7,525 nucleotides of DNA from Deltaproteobacteria bacterium (GCA_016844545.1 JAENJC010000054.1:1-7525), one strand, 5' to 3'; positions 1 to 6,335 are shown, counted from the first letter of the stretch. Notes: a model not told the origin generated them from the sequence alone. Translations and numbers: made by a program.

Positions 1-27
1 AGGACTGGATGAGGACGCCGAGAAAGC

Positions 28-1404
28 TCAGTTGATGTAATCCTCCATCTTGATACTGAACTTCTCAATCCTGTACTGGAGGGTCTTGTATGTCATGCCG
101 AGAAGGGCAGCCGCCTTTGTTATTACTCCATGGGAGTTTTTTAAAGCCTTTATTATCATGCCCTTTTCAAGCTCCTCAAAGTCTATCCCTTCCTTGTGGA
201 TTTCCAGATCCAGAATCCCTCCGAAATTGAGATGATAGTGTACCTCCAACGGCAGGTCATCTTTCTTTATCTCATCCCCTTCGCACAGGATAACGGCCCG
301 TTCTATTACCGACTCTAACTGCCTGACATTCCCTGGCCACGAAAACTGCATGATTGCGCTCAGCGCTTCCGGGGCTATGCTCTTCACCTTCCTCCCATCT
401 CTTGCGTTCACCTTTTTGAGAAGGAATTCGACAAGCTCAGGGATATCGGTCTTCCTCTCTCTCAGTGACGGAAGGAAGATAGAGATGACGTTAAGCCGGT
501 AATAGAGGTCTTCCCTGAAACGCCTCTCTTTTATCGCCTCGGAAAGGTCCCTGTTTGTAGCGGCTATTATCCGCACATCAACCTTTATTTCTTCCTTACC
601 GCCGAGCCTCCTAATCTCCCTTTCCTGGAGGAAGCGAAGGAGTTTTGCCTGCATGTTCATTCCGAGTTCGCCTATCTCATCAAGGAAAAGGGTCCCGCCG
701 TTGGTCAGCTCAAAAAGTCCTTCCTTCCTTGCCGTAGCACCTGTGAAGGCACCCTTCTCGTAACCGAAAAGCTCGCTTTCAAGGAGGGTGTCAGGTATGG
801 CTGCGCAGTTTATTGCCCTGAAAGGCCTTCCCTTTCTTGCACTGTTGTAATGAATGGCCCTGGCCACCATCTCTTTGCCTGTGCCGCTCTCACCGAGGAT
901 AAGGACAGTTGAGTTGGTTGGGGCCACCTTTTTAATGACCTTGAAGATCTCCTGCATCTTTCCATGGGAACCGATGATATTGTCTACCTTGAACCTTTCC
1001 TCCAACTCCTCCCGTAGAGAGATGTTTTCTCTGAGGAGTTTAGCCCTTTCCAGTCCGCGTTCTATTGTTAGAAGGAGCCTGTCCGTTTCAAGAGGTTTGG
1101 TCAGATAGTCATACCCGCCTTTCTTTATGGCCTCTACAGCGCTGTCTATGGTCCCGTGGGCTGTCATAATTATGATCGGTGTTCCTGGAGATGTCCTGAG
1201 TATCTGGTCCATCAACTCCAGGCCGCTCATATCAGGCATCTTGAGGTCTGTGAGTACAAGGGAAGGCGAGGACCTGAGAAATACAGCCAGTGCTCCTTTC
1301 CCGTCAAATGCGAGAGAGATATTGTACCCCTCTCTTTCGAGGATCGCCTTGAGGATCTCTGCCTGCCCCCTCTCGTCATCGACTACAAGTATGCTTTCCT
1401 TCAT
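28..1404 (-). CDS. sigma-54-dependent response regulator, NtrC/AtoC/ZraR type
   Basis: A 458-residue cytoplasmic transcription activator with the complete NtrC-family layout. Residues 1-120 form a receiver domain with acidic pair D9/D10, phosphoacceptor D53 (LTDLKMPD), T81 and K103. Residues about 143-375 form the AAA+ sigma-54 activation domain, with Walker A GESGTGKE (171-178), the sigma-54-contacting GAFTGA loop (218-223) and Walker B TLFLDEIGE from residue 238. The C-terminus is a Fis-type helix-turn-helix (GVITKAAALLGMTYKTLQYR). The family hydrolyses ATP to open sigma-54 promoters from upstream sites. The start is the ATG at 1404: it opens the receiver domain directly and has AGGAGA 9 nt upstream. 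A longer in-frame reading from a TTG at 1524 would translate an intergenic repeat and is rejected. The partner is almost certainly the kinase encoded just upstream. Family is certain; the target genes are inferred. Confidence 0.97.
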   Translation of the reverse strand: MKESILVVDDERGQAEILKAILEREGYNISLAFDGKGALAVFLRSSPSLVLTDLKMPDMSGLELMDQILRTSPGTPIIIMTAHGTIDSAVEAIKKGGYDYLTKPLETDRLLLTIERGLERAKLLRENISLREELEERFKVDNIIGSHGKMQEIFKVIKKVAPTNSTVLILGESGTGKEMVARAIHYNSARKGRPFRAINCAAIPDTLLESELFGYEKGAFTGATARKEGLFELTNGGTLFLDEIGELGMNMQAKLLRFLQEREIRRLGGKEEIKVDVRIIAATNRDLSEAIKERRFREDLYYRLNVISIFLPSLRERKTDIPELVEFLLKKVNARDGRKVKSIAPEALSAIMQFSWPGNVRQLESVIERAVILCEGDEIKKDDLPLEVHYHLNFGGILDLEIHKEGIDFEELEKGMIIKALKNSHGVITKAAALLGMTYKTLQYRIEKFSIKMEDYIN

Positions 1405-1413
1405 AATCCCATC

Positions 1414-1419
1414 TCTCCT
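1414..1419 (-). promoter_or_regulatory. ribosome binding site of the response regulator
   Basis: AGGAGA on the minus strand, 9 nt before the ATG at 1404. It fixes the true start of the regulator. No comparable site precedes the upstream in-frame TTG at 1524. Confidence 0.8.
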
Positions 1420-1434
1420 AAAAAAACATTTGGA

Positions 1435-1580
1435 CACAGATTTCCGAAAGTAGGCGCTTCTAAGCGACACTGATATTTTATGATTTACACTGATAGAAAA
1501 TTTATCTGTGGGAATCAGTGTCAAAAGGGTCTAAATCTTTCGGGTTGAATTTCTCAGCGTCTCCGCGTCTCTGCGGTTAA
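1435..1580. repeat. palindromic intergenic repeat filling the kinase-regulator spacer
   Basis: Nearly the whole spacer consists of repeat-like sequence. CACAGAT (1435-1441) is inverted as ATCTGTG (1504-1510). GACACTGAT (1466-1474) is inverted as ATCAGTGTC (1514-1522), and ACACTGAT recurs directly at 1487-1494, 20 bp from its first copy. The kinase-side end (1551-1580) reads, on the minus strand, TTAACCGCAGAGACGC and onward with a GA-GACGC periodicity. From general knowledge, degenerate ACACTGAT/CACAGAT and CGCAGAGACGC motifs are common intergenic repeats in many environmental bacterial genomes; I cannot run a search to confirm the family. The repeat contains the kinase stop codon, so it abuts or has replaced the original gene end. 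It carries no recognisable gene. Confidence 0.7.
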
Positions 1581-3103
1581 TTTTTAGTTTCTACTAATGC
1601 ATTAATAATTGGAAGTTTTAATGTAACCTCTGTTCCGACTCCTACTGTGCTGGTTACCTCTATTGTCCCGCCGTGCCCCTCTACAAGGTTTTTTGCCAGA
1701 GGAAGGCCAAGGCCGATCCCCGCCTCCTTTGTTGTGAAATAAGGCTCGAAGATCCTTTCCAGTTCAGCAGGTGAAATGCCGTGACCGGTGTCTGTAACAG
1801 ATATCCTGACATTTTGACCATTCCCGGACTCCCCTTCCTGCATTATGTTCAGCCTGATCCTGCCTCCGCCGGGCATGGCCTGAACTGCATTGATGACAAT
1901 ATTTAGAAGGCATGACTTTAACTGTTCCCGGTCTATCATCAACAATGGGATATGATTGTCGCTCCTGATCTCGATCTCGACCTTCCTGTCCTTCATCATC
2001 GAAGAAGACAGCACACATACCTCATCAACAAGGTCGACCACCGATGTCGGTCTCAGTTCAGGCTTCTTAAGCTTCCCGAAGTTGAGGAAATTCTCCACCA
2101 TCCCGTTCAGTCTCCTGATCTCTTCTTTGACATTAGCCAGGCGCTTGCTTATCTCATCTCTTTCATCCGACTTCGGGTCGGCAAGGAGCTTATTGATATA
2201 ATCTATGGTCAGGCTGATGAGATTGAGTGGGTTCCGTATCTCGTGGGCAATCCCTGAAGCCAGCTGGCCTACAGTGGAGAGATGTTCCGCCTTCCTTAGG
2301 CGCTCCTCCAACTCCCTGGTTTCTCTGAGCCTTCCAACCATCCTGTTGAAGCTGGTTGTCAATTCCCCTATCTCATCCATCCTTCCTTCAGGGAGCTGGT
2401 GGTCAAGGTTTCCTGAAGCGACCATCCCAGCGGCAGCCACAACCTGCTCAATCGGTTTGATATACCTTCTCGCCATATATACGGCAGCTATAATTCCTAT
2501 AACAAATATAATGCCAGTAATCATCAAGCGCAAAAAGTAGTTAACCCGGATCTGCCCCCTAAAATCATCAAGGCGCATGATCAGGTGTATGTACCCAAGA
2601 TGCTCCTTTCCTACAACTACAGGAACAATTAGGTTATAGGTCTTCTGACTGTCGGCAGATTCCCTCTCCTCGCCAATAGTTGCCTTTATAAGGAGGTCCT
2701 TTCTTTTCTTGGAGAGACTCGCCTTTGAGCCGATCTTGTTTGGATCTGAACTGGCGATGATCTCTTCATTTTTGGCTATGATCGAGATCTCCTCTATCCC
2801 CTTTTTGTTAAGTCTCTTTATGTAATCTCCGAGCCGCACCTCATCTGTGACTCCCTGGGTGGTGAGCCGCTCAACGCTCACCTCTATCGCCTTTACCAGT
2901 TCCTCAGTGTGACTGTGGACCTCGGAAATAAGCCTTTTCTCGCTCTGAGTGTAGAGGATCGACATGGAAAGCATGACGGTGGCGGAGAGGGCGACCATCA
3001 TCAGGACGAGTTTTGTCTGAAGGCTCAATTTGGGGTTTTTCATAGCCTTGTATTCTACCTCAGTGACTCTAAATTTGCCAGTTCCCAGAGGTTCAATAGT
3101 CAT
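1577..3103 (-). CDS. membrane sensor histidine kinase (HAMP, HisKA, HATPase_c)
   Basis: A 508-residue inner-membrane sensor kinase. One membrane helix (about 30-52) and a second (about 191-210) bracket a roughly 140-residue extracytoplasmic sensor domain. A HAMP linker (about 211-263) follows, then the dimerisation/phosphoacceptor helix with H287 in GIAHEIRNPLN, and a catalytic ATPase domain with N-box NIVINAVQAMP (401-411), G1 box DTGHGI (438-443), F-box FEPYFTTK and G2 box GIGLGL (462-467). There is no PAS or C-terminal receiver domain. The layout matches kinases that pair with NtrC-type regulators, such as ZraS. The ATG at 3103 lies 2 nt after the previous stop (TGATCATG), so it can be coupled but has no clear Shine-Dalgarno. 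An ATG at 3043 (MKNPKLS...) gives a more typical N-terminus and has GAGG about 14 nt upstream; it is a real alternative. The stop codon lies inside the intergenic repeat. Confidence 0.95.
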   Translation of the reverse strand: MTIEPLGTGKFRVTEVEYKAMKNPKLSLQTKLVLMMVALSATVMLSMSILYTQSEKRLISEVHSHTEELVKAIEVSVERLTTQGVTDEVRLGDYIKRLNKKGIEEISIIAKNEEIIASSDPNKIGSKASLSKKRKDLLIKATIGEERESADSQKTYNLIVPVVVGKEHLGYIHLIMRLDDFRGQIRVNYFLRLMITGIIFVIGIIAAVYMARRYIKPIEQVVAAAGMVASGNLDHQLPEGRMDEIGELTTSFNRMVGRLRETRELEERLRKAEHLSTVGQLASGIAHEIRNPLNLISLTIDYINKLLADPKSDERDEISKRLANVKEEIRRLNGMVENFLNFGKLKKPELRPTSVVDLVDEVCVLSSSMMKDRKVEIEIRSDNHIPLLMIDREQLKSCLLNIVINAVQAMPGGGRIRLNIMQEGESGNGQNVRISVTDTGHGISPAELERIFEPYFTTKEAGIGLGLPLAKNLVEGHGGTIEVTSTVGVGTEVTLKLPIINALVETKN

Positions 3104-3105
3104 GA

Positions 3106-3750
3106 TCAGGGGTTATAAATGATGCACTGGGACCCCTCGTAAAACGACCAGTAGAGGGATTGGGCATCCATTTTTTCCATGGAGATGTATATGGAAGAAT
3201 AAGGCTTTTTGCCAAGGAAGTCCCATGCCGTAAGCAAGGGGCGGGAGATATGCCAGAACAGTGAATACCCCATGTTTTCGAGGTAGGACAGGACTCCGCG
3301 GGGCGTGGGGCGTACTGTTATCACCACTCCGTCTGCAAGGATCAGGTTGAATCTTGAAGGCATATCATCGAGTTCAAGAGCATCTATCTCGAATTTGTCC
3401 GAAGAGCCGGTTTCCTTTTCCTGCGGCTTTATATCTTCCCTCCTCGGTTCGAACAGCGTGCTTCTTTTCAATAGAGCTTGAGGCTTAACAGGTATGCGAA
3501 GGTTCCAAGCCTTGACTTTAACGATCGGCAGCTCCTTCAGGGTGGCTCCCCGCGTCCTCATGGAGACCTTTTTGTCCTTCAGGTTAAAGATAAAATATAC
3601 CTTTGCTTTTTGGGATAGGGCCAGCTCCGACTCTAGAAGCTCATTTTCGATGCTCAAGTCAAGGATGTCATTAGCCGATACATTTGTTGCGTCAAACAGT
3701 GCAACACATAGGTAGAGCAGAATAAAGGTAAATCTAACAATCGTTGTCAT
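3106..3750 (-). CDS. exported protein of unknown function in the L,D-transpeptidase operon
   Basis: 214 residues. I do not recognise a named family. The N-terminus is a signal peptide: a hydrophobic stretch at residues 7-20, then NVSA-ND, consistent with cleavage after A26. The mature protein is probably periplasmic. Residues about 50-80 form predicted beta strands (VYFIFNLKDKKVSMR, then RGATLKELPI) that resemble the first beta-hairpin of the YkuD domain in the neighbouring transpeptidase, but no HG...GC catalytic motif follows. A charged, probably disordered stretch (about 100-120) precedes a C-terminal region rich in aromatic residues. Its ATG overlaps the upstream stop by one base (TGATG), and its stop lies 2 nt from the kinase ATG, so it is embedded in the operon. 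Possible roles are a transpeptidase partner or a periplasmic input to the kinase; neither is shown by the sequence. Confidence 0.88.
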   Translation of the reverse strand: MTTIVRFTFILLYLCVALFDATNVSANDILDLSIENELLESELALSQKAKVYFIFNLKDKKVSMRTRGATLKELPIVKVKAWNLRIPVKPQALLKRSTLFEPRREDIKPQEKETGSSDKFEIDALELDDMPSRFNLILADGVVITVRPTPRGVLSYLENMGYSLFWHISRPLLTAWDFLGKKPYSSIYISMEKMDAQSLYWSFYEGSQCIIYNP

Positions 3751-4403
3751 CAGATTATTGTTAACCTTGTACCTACAGGTGTCACTCTAAAAAGCTCTTC
3801 CAGATCTTTGTCCCCTACCCGAATGCAGCCGTGGCTGACATTTCTTCCAAGGAGCCTGCTGTAGAGTGTGCCGTGGATGAAATAACCGTTTCCAAATCCA
3901 AGTGCGTACTTGCCCAGGACACCGTTTTCTACTCTGTCGTTTGAGTCTTGGGGTATAGCTTCACCCTCTTCTATAAAGGCCCAGTCTGGTTTTATCCAGT
4001 CTGGATTGATCAGCTTTGACTTAACCGAGTATTCACCCCTTGGGGTATCGAATATCCATTTCTTTTTGCCGGAGGGGTCTTCAAGGACATTCCCGCTTCC
4101 ACACGAGACCACCGCCTCCTTAATTGTCCTGTTCCCTTTCTTCAGATACAGGACATTCCTTGCAGTGTCCACTACTATGTTTATCCCTCTGGGAGAAAGG
4201 GAATCGACCCGGCTCTTCAAGGCAGCGTTCTTTGATCTGAGCTCCTTTAGCTGTCTTTCCCGTCCCTTTGAATTTACAGCTGGTTCTGAACCCTTCTTGT
4301 GCCCAAAAAAGGCAATATAGCAGCCGAATCCTTCCGCTAGGAGAAAAATGGAGAGAGGGATGACTATTATGAGAAGCCACTTCTTTGTAAAGAGCTTGTT
4401 CAA
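3750..4403 (-). CDS. membrane-anchored L,D-transpeptidase (YkuD domain)
   Basis: 217 residues. An N-terminal membrane anchor (about 9-32) is followed by a short charged, coiled-coil-like linker (about 47-69) and a YkuD catalytic domain (about 74-217). The domain starts with the typical strand pair (INIVVDTARNVLYLKKG) and ends with the active-site pair H177 (FIHGT) and SHGCIR (190-195), with catalytic cysteine C193. The family forms 3-3 peptidoglycan cross-links or attaches proteins to the peptide stem, working in the periplasm through a cysteine acyl-enzyme. The start is TTG at 4403, supported by GAGGGG about 5 nt upstream and by a 4-nt overlap with the previous stop (TTGA). No internal Met occurs in the protein, so no ATG alternative exists. 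Exact substrate is unknown. Confidence 0.93.
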   Translation of the reverse strand: MNKLFTKKWLLIIVIPLSIFLLAEGFGCYIAFFGHKKGSEPAVNSKGRERQLKELRSKNAALKSRVDSLSPRGINIVVDTARNVLYLKKGNRTIKEAVVSCGSGNVLEDPSGKKKWIFDTPRGEYSVKSKLINPDWIKPDWAFIEEGEAIPQDSNDRVENGVLGKYALGFGNGYFIHGTLYSRLLGRNVSHGCIRVGDKDLEELFRVTPVGTRLTII

Positions 4404-5497
4404 AGTCCCCTCACTGCCGTTGTGATGCTGTTTTCATAGTCTACGGCCCCCACTATGGTGACAGGGGTCCCAATACTTACGATCAAGAAGAGTTCGTCAA
4501 TATGGCTGTTTTCGAGGGAGACGCACCCAAATGTCATGCTTTCCTTTCCTCCCCCATGTATTTCTATCAGGCCGCCTATGTCTGCCCTAGTGGATATAGC
4601 CCCTTTCCTCTTGGCTTTTGCAAACTGCCTCTTGTCATTCTCATTGGGGTAATTGATCAGAAGTGCCTTATGGAAGCGACTTCTGGGGAGCTTCTTGACA
4701 ATCCTGTACCTTCCCTCCGGGGTTGCCCTGTCCCCGGCCTGGACCTTGTCCTTCATTCCGTTAAACCCCAGTCCAACAGGGTAACTCTTATATGTCGCCC
4801 CATTCCTGTAAAGAGTAAGGGTCCGTTCAGCCTTGTTTACGATGACTGCGTAACCCTGATTTTTTCTGGACTCTTTAATCGTCTCATCTACCAGAGAGCG
4901 CCATTTATTTAACTGGTTCCTATCCTCAAACCTTTTTGTTATGGGACGGATTATACCAACAGATAGGTCGAGCTGGGAAGAGGCGCTTTTTAGTTTCTCA
5001 GCAGCTTCACGATAGCGTTCCTTGGATATTAGTGTACCCGCTTCATTTGTCAGTAACTCGGCCCTGGTCAGGTTGTTTCTGGCGAGCCTTCCTTCATTAA
5101 TGATATCTGTTATCTTCTTTAGGGAATTGATCCTGTCGCGGAGGGATGCTGCCTCTATTATGATGCCATTGTAACTTTCTTTCTTCCTGTCCTGAATGGT
5201 ACTTGACAGCTGCTCACCCTGGGCGAGCAACGTCCTGAACTCCTTTGTAACTACCTCATAATCCCTGAACCACCCGAACCTTCCGTTTTCCTTGAGCAGG
5301 GACTCGTTACCCTTTTTCAGGGAGGACTTATAACCCTGATACTCCTCTAAGGCATACACCTCAGCACCTGCCCTCCAGAGGTCATGCTCCTGCGTCTTTG
5401 CCTGCATGACTTCCGGAGGGATTGATGGTGTGCTGCATCCGTAAAAGATAAACAGCCATAACAGCAAAACAGAGGTTTTGATAATGTCACGGCTCAA
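4400..5497 (-). CDS. lipoprotein L,D-transpeptidase with helical N-terminal domain
   Basis: 365 residues. A hydrophobic leader ends at FYGC, giving a probable lipidated C21; serine at +2 favours outer-membrane sorting. Residues about 30-210 are charged and helical, coiled-coil-like. Residues about 215-350 form a YkuD domain with IHGGG (H314) and TFGCVSLEN (C325 catalytic). The second position of the usual SHGC motif is Phe here, and the H-to-C spacing is short; this resembles the YkuD subgroup carrying IHGGG...GC(I/V)xLxN. The only start that keeps the positively charged signal region is TTG at 5497, 15 nt after the upstream stop, with AAGGGA weakly placed ahead of it. It is in the same frame as the upstream lipoprotein gene, separated by a single TAA. 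Activity could be cross-linking, protein attachment or cleavage; the sequence does not decide. Confidence 0.92.
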   Translation of the reverse strand: MSRDIIKTSVLLLWLFIFYGCSTPSIPPEVMQAKTQEHDLWRAGAEVYALEEYQGYKSSLKKGNESLLKENGRFGWFRDYEVVTKEFRTLLAQGEQLSSTIQDRKKESYNGIIIEAASLRDRINSLKKITDIINEGRLARNNLTRAELLTNEAGTLISKERYREAAEKLKSASSQLDLSVGIIRPITKRFEDRNQLNKWRSLVDETIKESRKNQGYAVIVNKAERTLTLYRNGATYKSYPVGLGFNGMKDKVQAGDRATPEGRYRIVKKLPRSRFHKALLINYPNENDKRQFAKAKRKGAISTRADIGGLIEIHGGGKESMTFGCVSLENSHIDELFLIVSIGTPVTIVGAVDYENSITTAVRGL

Positions 5498-5512
5498 GAT
5501 GTCAGATGTCCC

Positions 5513-6127
5513 TTATTTCTTCTTTCCACCCTTAGAGACCTTCGCTACTTTTTGCATTGCCTCTTTGATCTGGGCCGATAACTCGGCAGCCTTGTCCTTT
5601 ATCGGATTGGCCTTCTCTGTTGCGGCATTATAGTCTCCGCCATCGATAAGGGCCTGCACCTCGGCGAGGGCCTGCTCGAGACCAGCTACATCAGCCTTCA
5701 TGGCTTCTATATCGGCCTGAGTTCCCTTACCTTTTGGGGCCTTTGCGAGAAGCGACTTGGCCTCCTCAACTGCGGTCTTTGCAGCTTCCTGGGCTGACGC
5801 AGCAGCGATCTTGGCCTGCTCCTTCTTTGCAGGGACATCTGCCTTGACTGTATCGGCAGTTGTCTTTGCCTTTGCCAGGAGTTCCTTCGCCTTGTCGTAG
5901 TTCTTGAAGGTCTTTTCATCCTGAGCCTTAACCTCAGCCATAGCGGCAGAGAGGTCATCGTTGGCAATCTTCAGTTCCTCTTTTGCATACTTGTCCGCAC
6001 CCTCAGCTACAAGGGCCTCTACCGCCGACTTAGCGGAAGTAATCTCCTCAACGGGCTGTTTGCCGCATCCTGCTGCGAATACCATCATTGCCAGACCTGC
6101 GATCATAAAAAACGACTTGCTCTTCAT
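5513..6127 (-). CDS. Ala/Lys/Glu-rich helical lipoprotein, possible peptidoglycan-tethered spacer
   Basis: 204 residues. A signal peptide with lipobox AAGC gives lipidated C21, with Gly at +2, which favours outer-membrane sorting. The mature protein is almost entirely helix-forming (Ala, Lys, Glu, Asp, Gln) with coiled-coil character. Likely breaks are at P99, around PKGKG (131-135), at DGGD (162-165) and at P175. The C-terminus is SKGGKKK. The N-terminal half (AEGADKYAKEELKIA...) resembles DUF4398-like helical lipoproteins; this is recalled, not searched. It is the first gene of the operon, 80 nt downstream of the inferred sigma-54 start site, with a strong AAAGGAGG site 11 nt before the ATG. 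Immediately downstream are two L,D-transpeptidases, the enzyme class that links Braun lipoprotein to peptidoglycan through a C-terminal lysine. An equivalent role is a hypothesis. Confidence 0.93.
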   Translation of the reverse strand: MKSKSFFMIAGLAMMVFAAGCGKQPVEEITSAKSAVEALVAEGADKYAKEELKIANDDLSAAMAEVKAQDEKTFKNYDKAKELLAKAKTTADTVKADVPAKKEQAKIAAASAQEAAKTAVEEAKSLLAKAPKGKGTQADIEAMKADVAGLEQALAEVQALIDGGDYNAATEKANPIKDKAAELSAQIKEAMQKVAKVSKGGKKK

Positions 6128-6138
6128 AATTCTCTACT

Positions 6139-6146
6139 CCTCCTTT
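6139..6146 (-). promoter_or_regulatory. strong ribosome binding site of the helical lipoprotein
   Basis: AAAGGAGG on the minus strand, 11 nt before the ATG at 6127, the best Shine-Dalgarno match in the window. It fits high expression of an abundant structural lipoprotein. It lies within the motif ATCTAAAGGAG that also precedes two other genes here. Confidence 0.75.
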
Positions 6147-6217
6147 AGATTTTTTTAACCTGCTCGATATCAAACGCCGGCATAAGATATCTTGATCAGC
6201 CATTTGGGGCATGATAT

Positions 6218-6233
6218 AGCAATAAACATGCCA
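6218..6233 (-). promoter_or_regulatory. sigma-54 (-24/-12) promoter of the envelope operon
   Basis: The minus strand reads TGGCATG-TTTA-TTGCT. This matches the RpoN consensus TGGCAYG-N4-TTGCW, with the invariant GG and GC exactly 10 nt apart (GG at 6232-6231, GC at 6220-6219). The implied start site is near 6207, leaving an 80-nt leader before the ATG at 6127. It faces an operon that ends with a sigma-54 activator gene, which strengthens the call. An overlapping sigma-70 reading (TTGTTT, 16 nt, TATATC) is much weaker. Confidence 0.75.
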
Positions 6234-6237
6234 CAAA

Positions 6238-6250
6238 CAAGATGTTGAAA
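6238..6250 (-). promoter_or_regulatory. IHF-like bending site upstream of the sigma-54 promoter
   Basis: The minus strand reads TTTCAACATCTTG, matching the IHF consensus WATCAANNNNTTR except at the second position. It lies at about -31 to -43 relative to the inferred start, between the promoter and the candidate enhancer, where a DNA bend would help looping. The consensus is short and degenerate and the site is close to the -24 element, so this is tentative. Confidence 0.3.
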
Positions 6251-6294
6251 ACAATGGAATTTAATAAGGCCGGCTTCCCCTTTTCGGGCATTGA

Positions 6295-6310
6295 TGCCTC
6301 ATTTGAGGCA
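6295..6310. promoter_or_regulatory. palindromic candidate enhancer (UAS) for the sigma-54 regulator
   Basis: A perfect inverted repeat, TGCCTC-ATTT-GAGGCA, flanked by a further imperfect match (CAT...ATG). Its size and spacing resemble dyads bound by NtrC-type activators. It lies at about -88 to -103 from the inferred sigma-54 start site, the usual enhancer distance. It is also 26 nt past the stop of the small ORF and could form an RNA hairpin, but no T-run follows on either strand, which argues against an intrinsic terminator. Confidence 0.5.
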
Positions 6311-6335
6311 ATGTATATGTTTGCATCTATGTGGT

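Noticed and set aside
1405..1524. N-terminal extension of the response regulator from a TTG at 1524
   Set aside because: It translates the intergenic repeat, has no ribosome site, and the receiver domain begins exactly at the ATG at 1404, which has a good one.
1519..1524. Perfect -35 hexamer TTGACA (minus strand) inside the repeat, as a promoter for the regulator
   Set aside because: No acceptable -10 hexamer lies 16-18 nt downstream (best is TTTTCT at 18), and the hexamer is part of the repeat motif.
5707..5967. Arg/Gln-rich ORF in another frame of the lipoprotein gene
   Set aside because: A by-product of biased Ala/Lys/Glu codons in the real gene; it has no independent start signal.
6283..6291. 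TTCGGGCAT shared with the MITE-like element (6769-6777) as a repeat remnant
   Set aside because: Only a 9-base match with no surrounding similarity; chance is a sufficient explanation.
6295..6310. Intrinsic terminator of the small ORF
   Set aside because: The stem has only 6 bp plus imperfect flanks and no T-tract follows on either strand; an enhancer dyad fits its position better, though a terminator role is not excluded.
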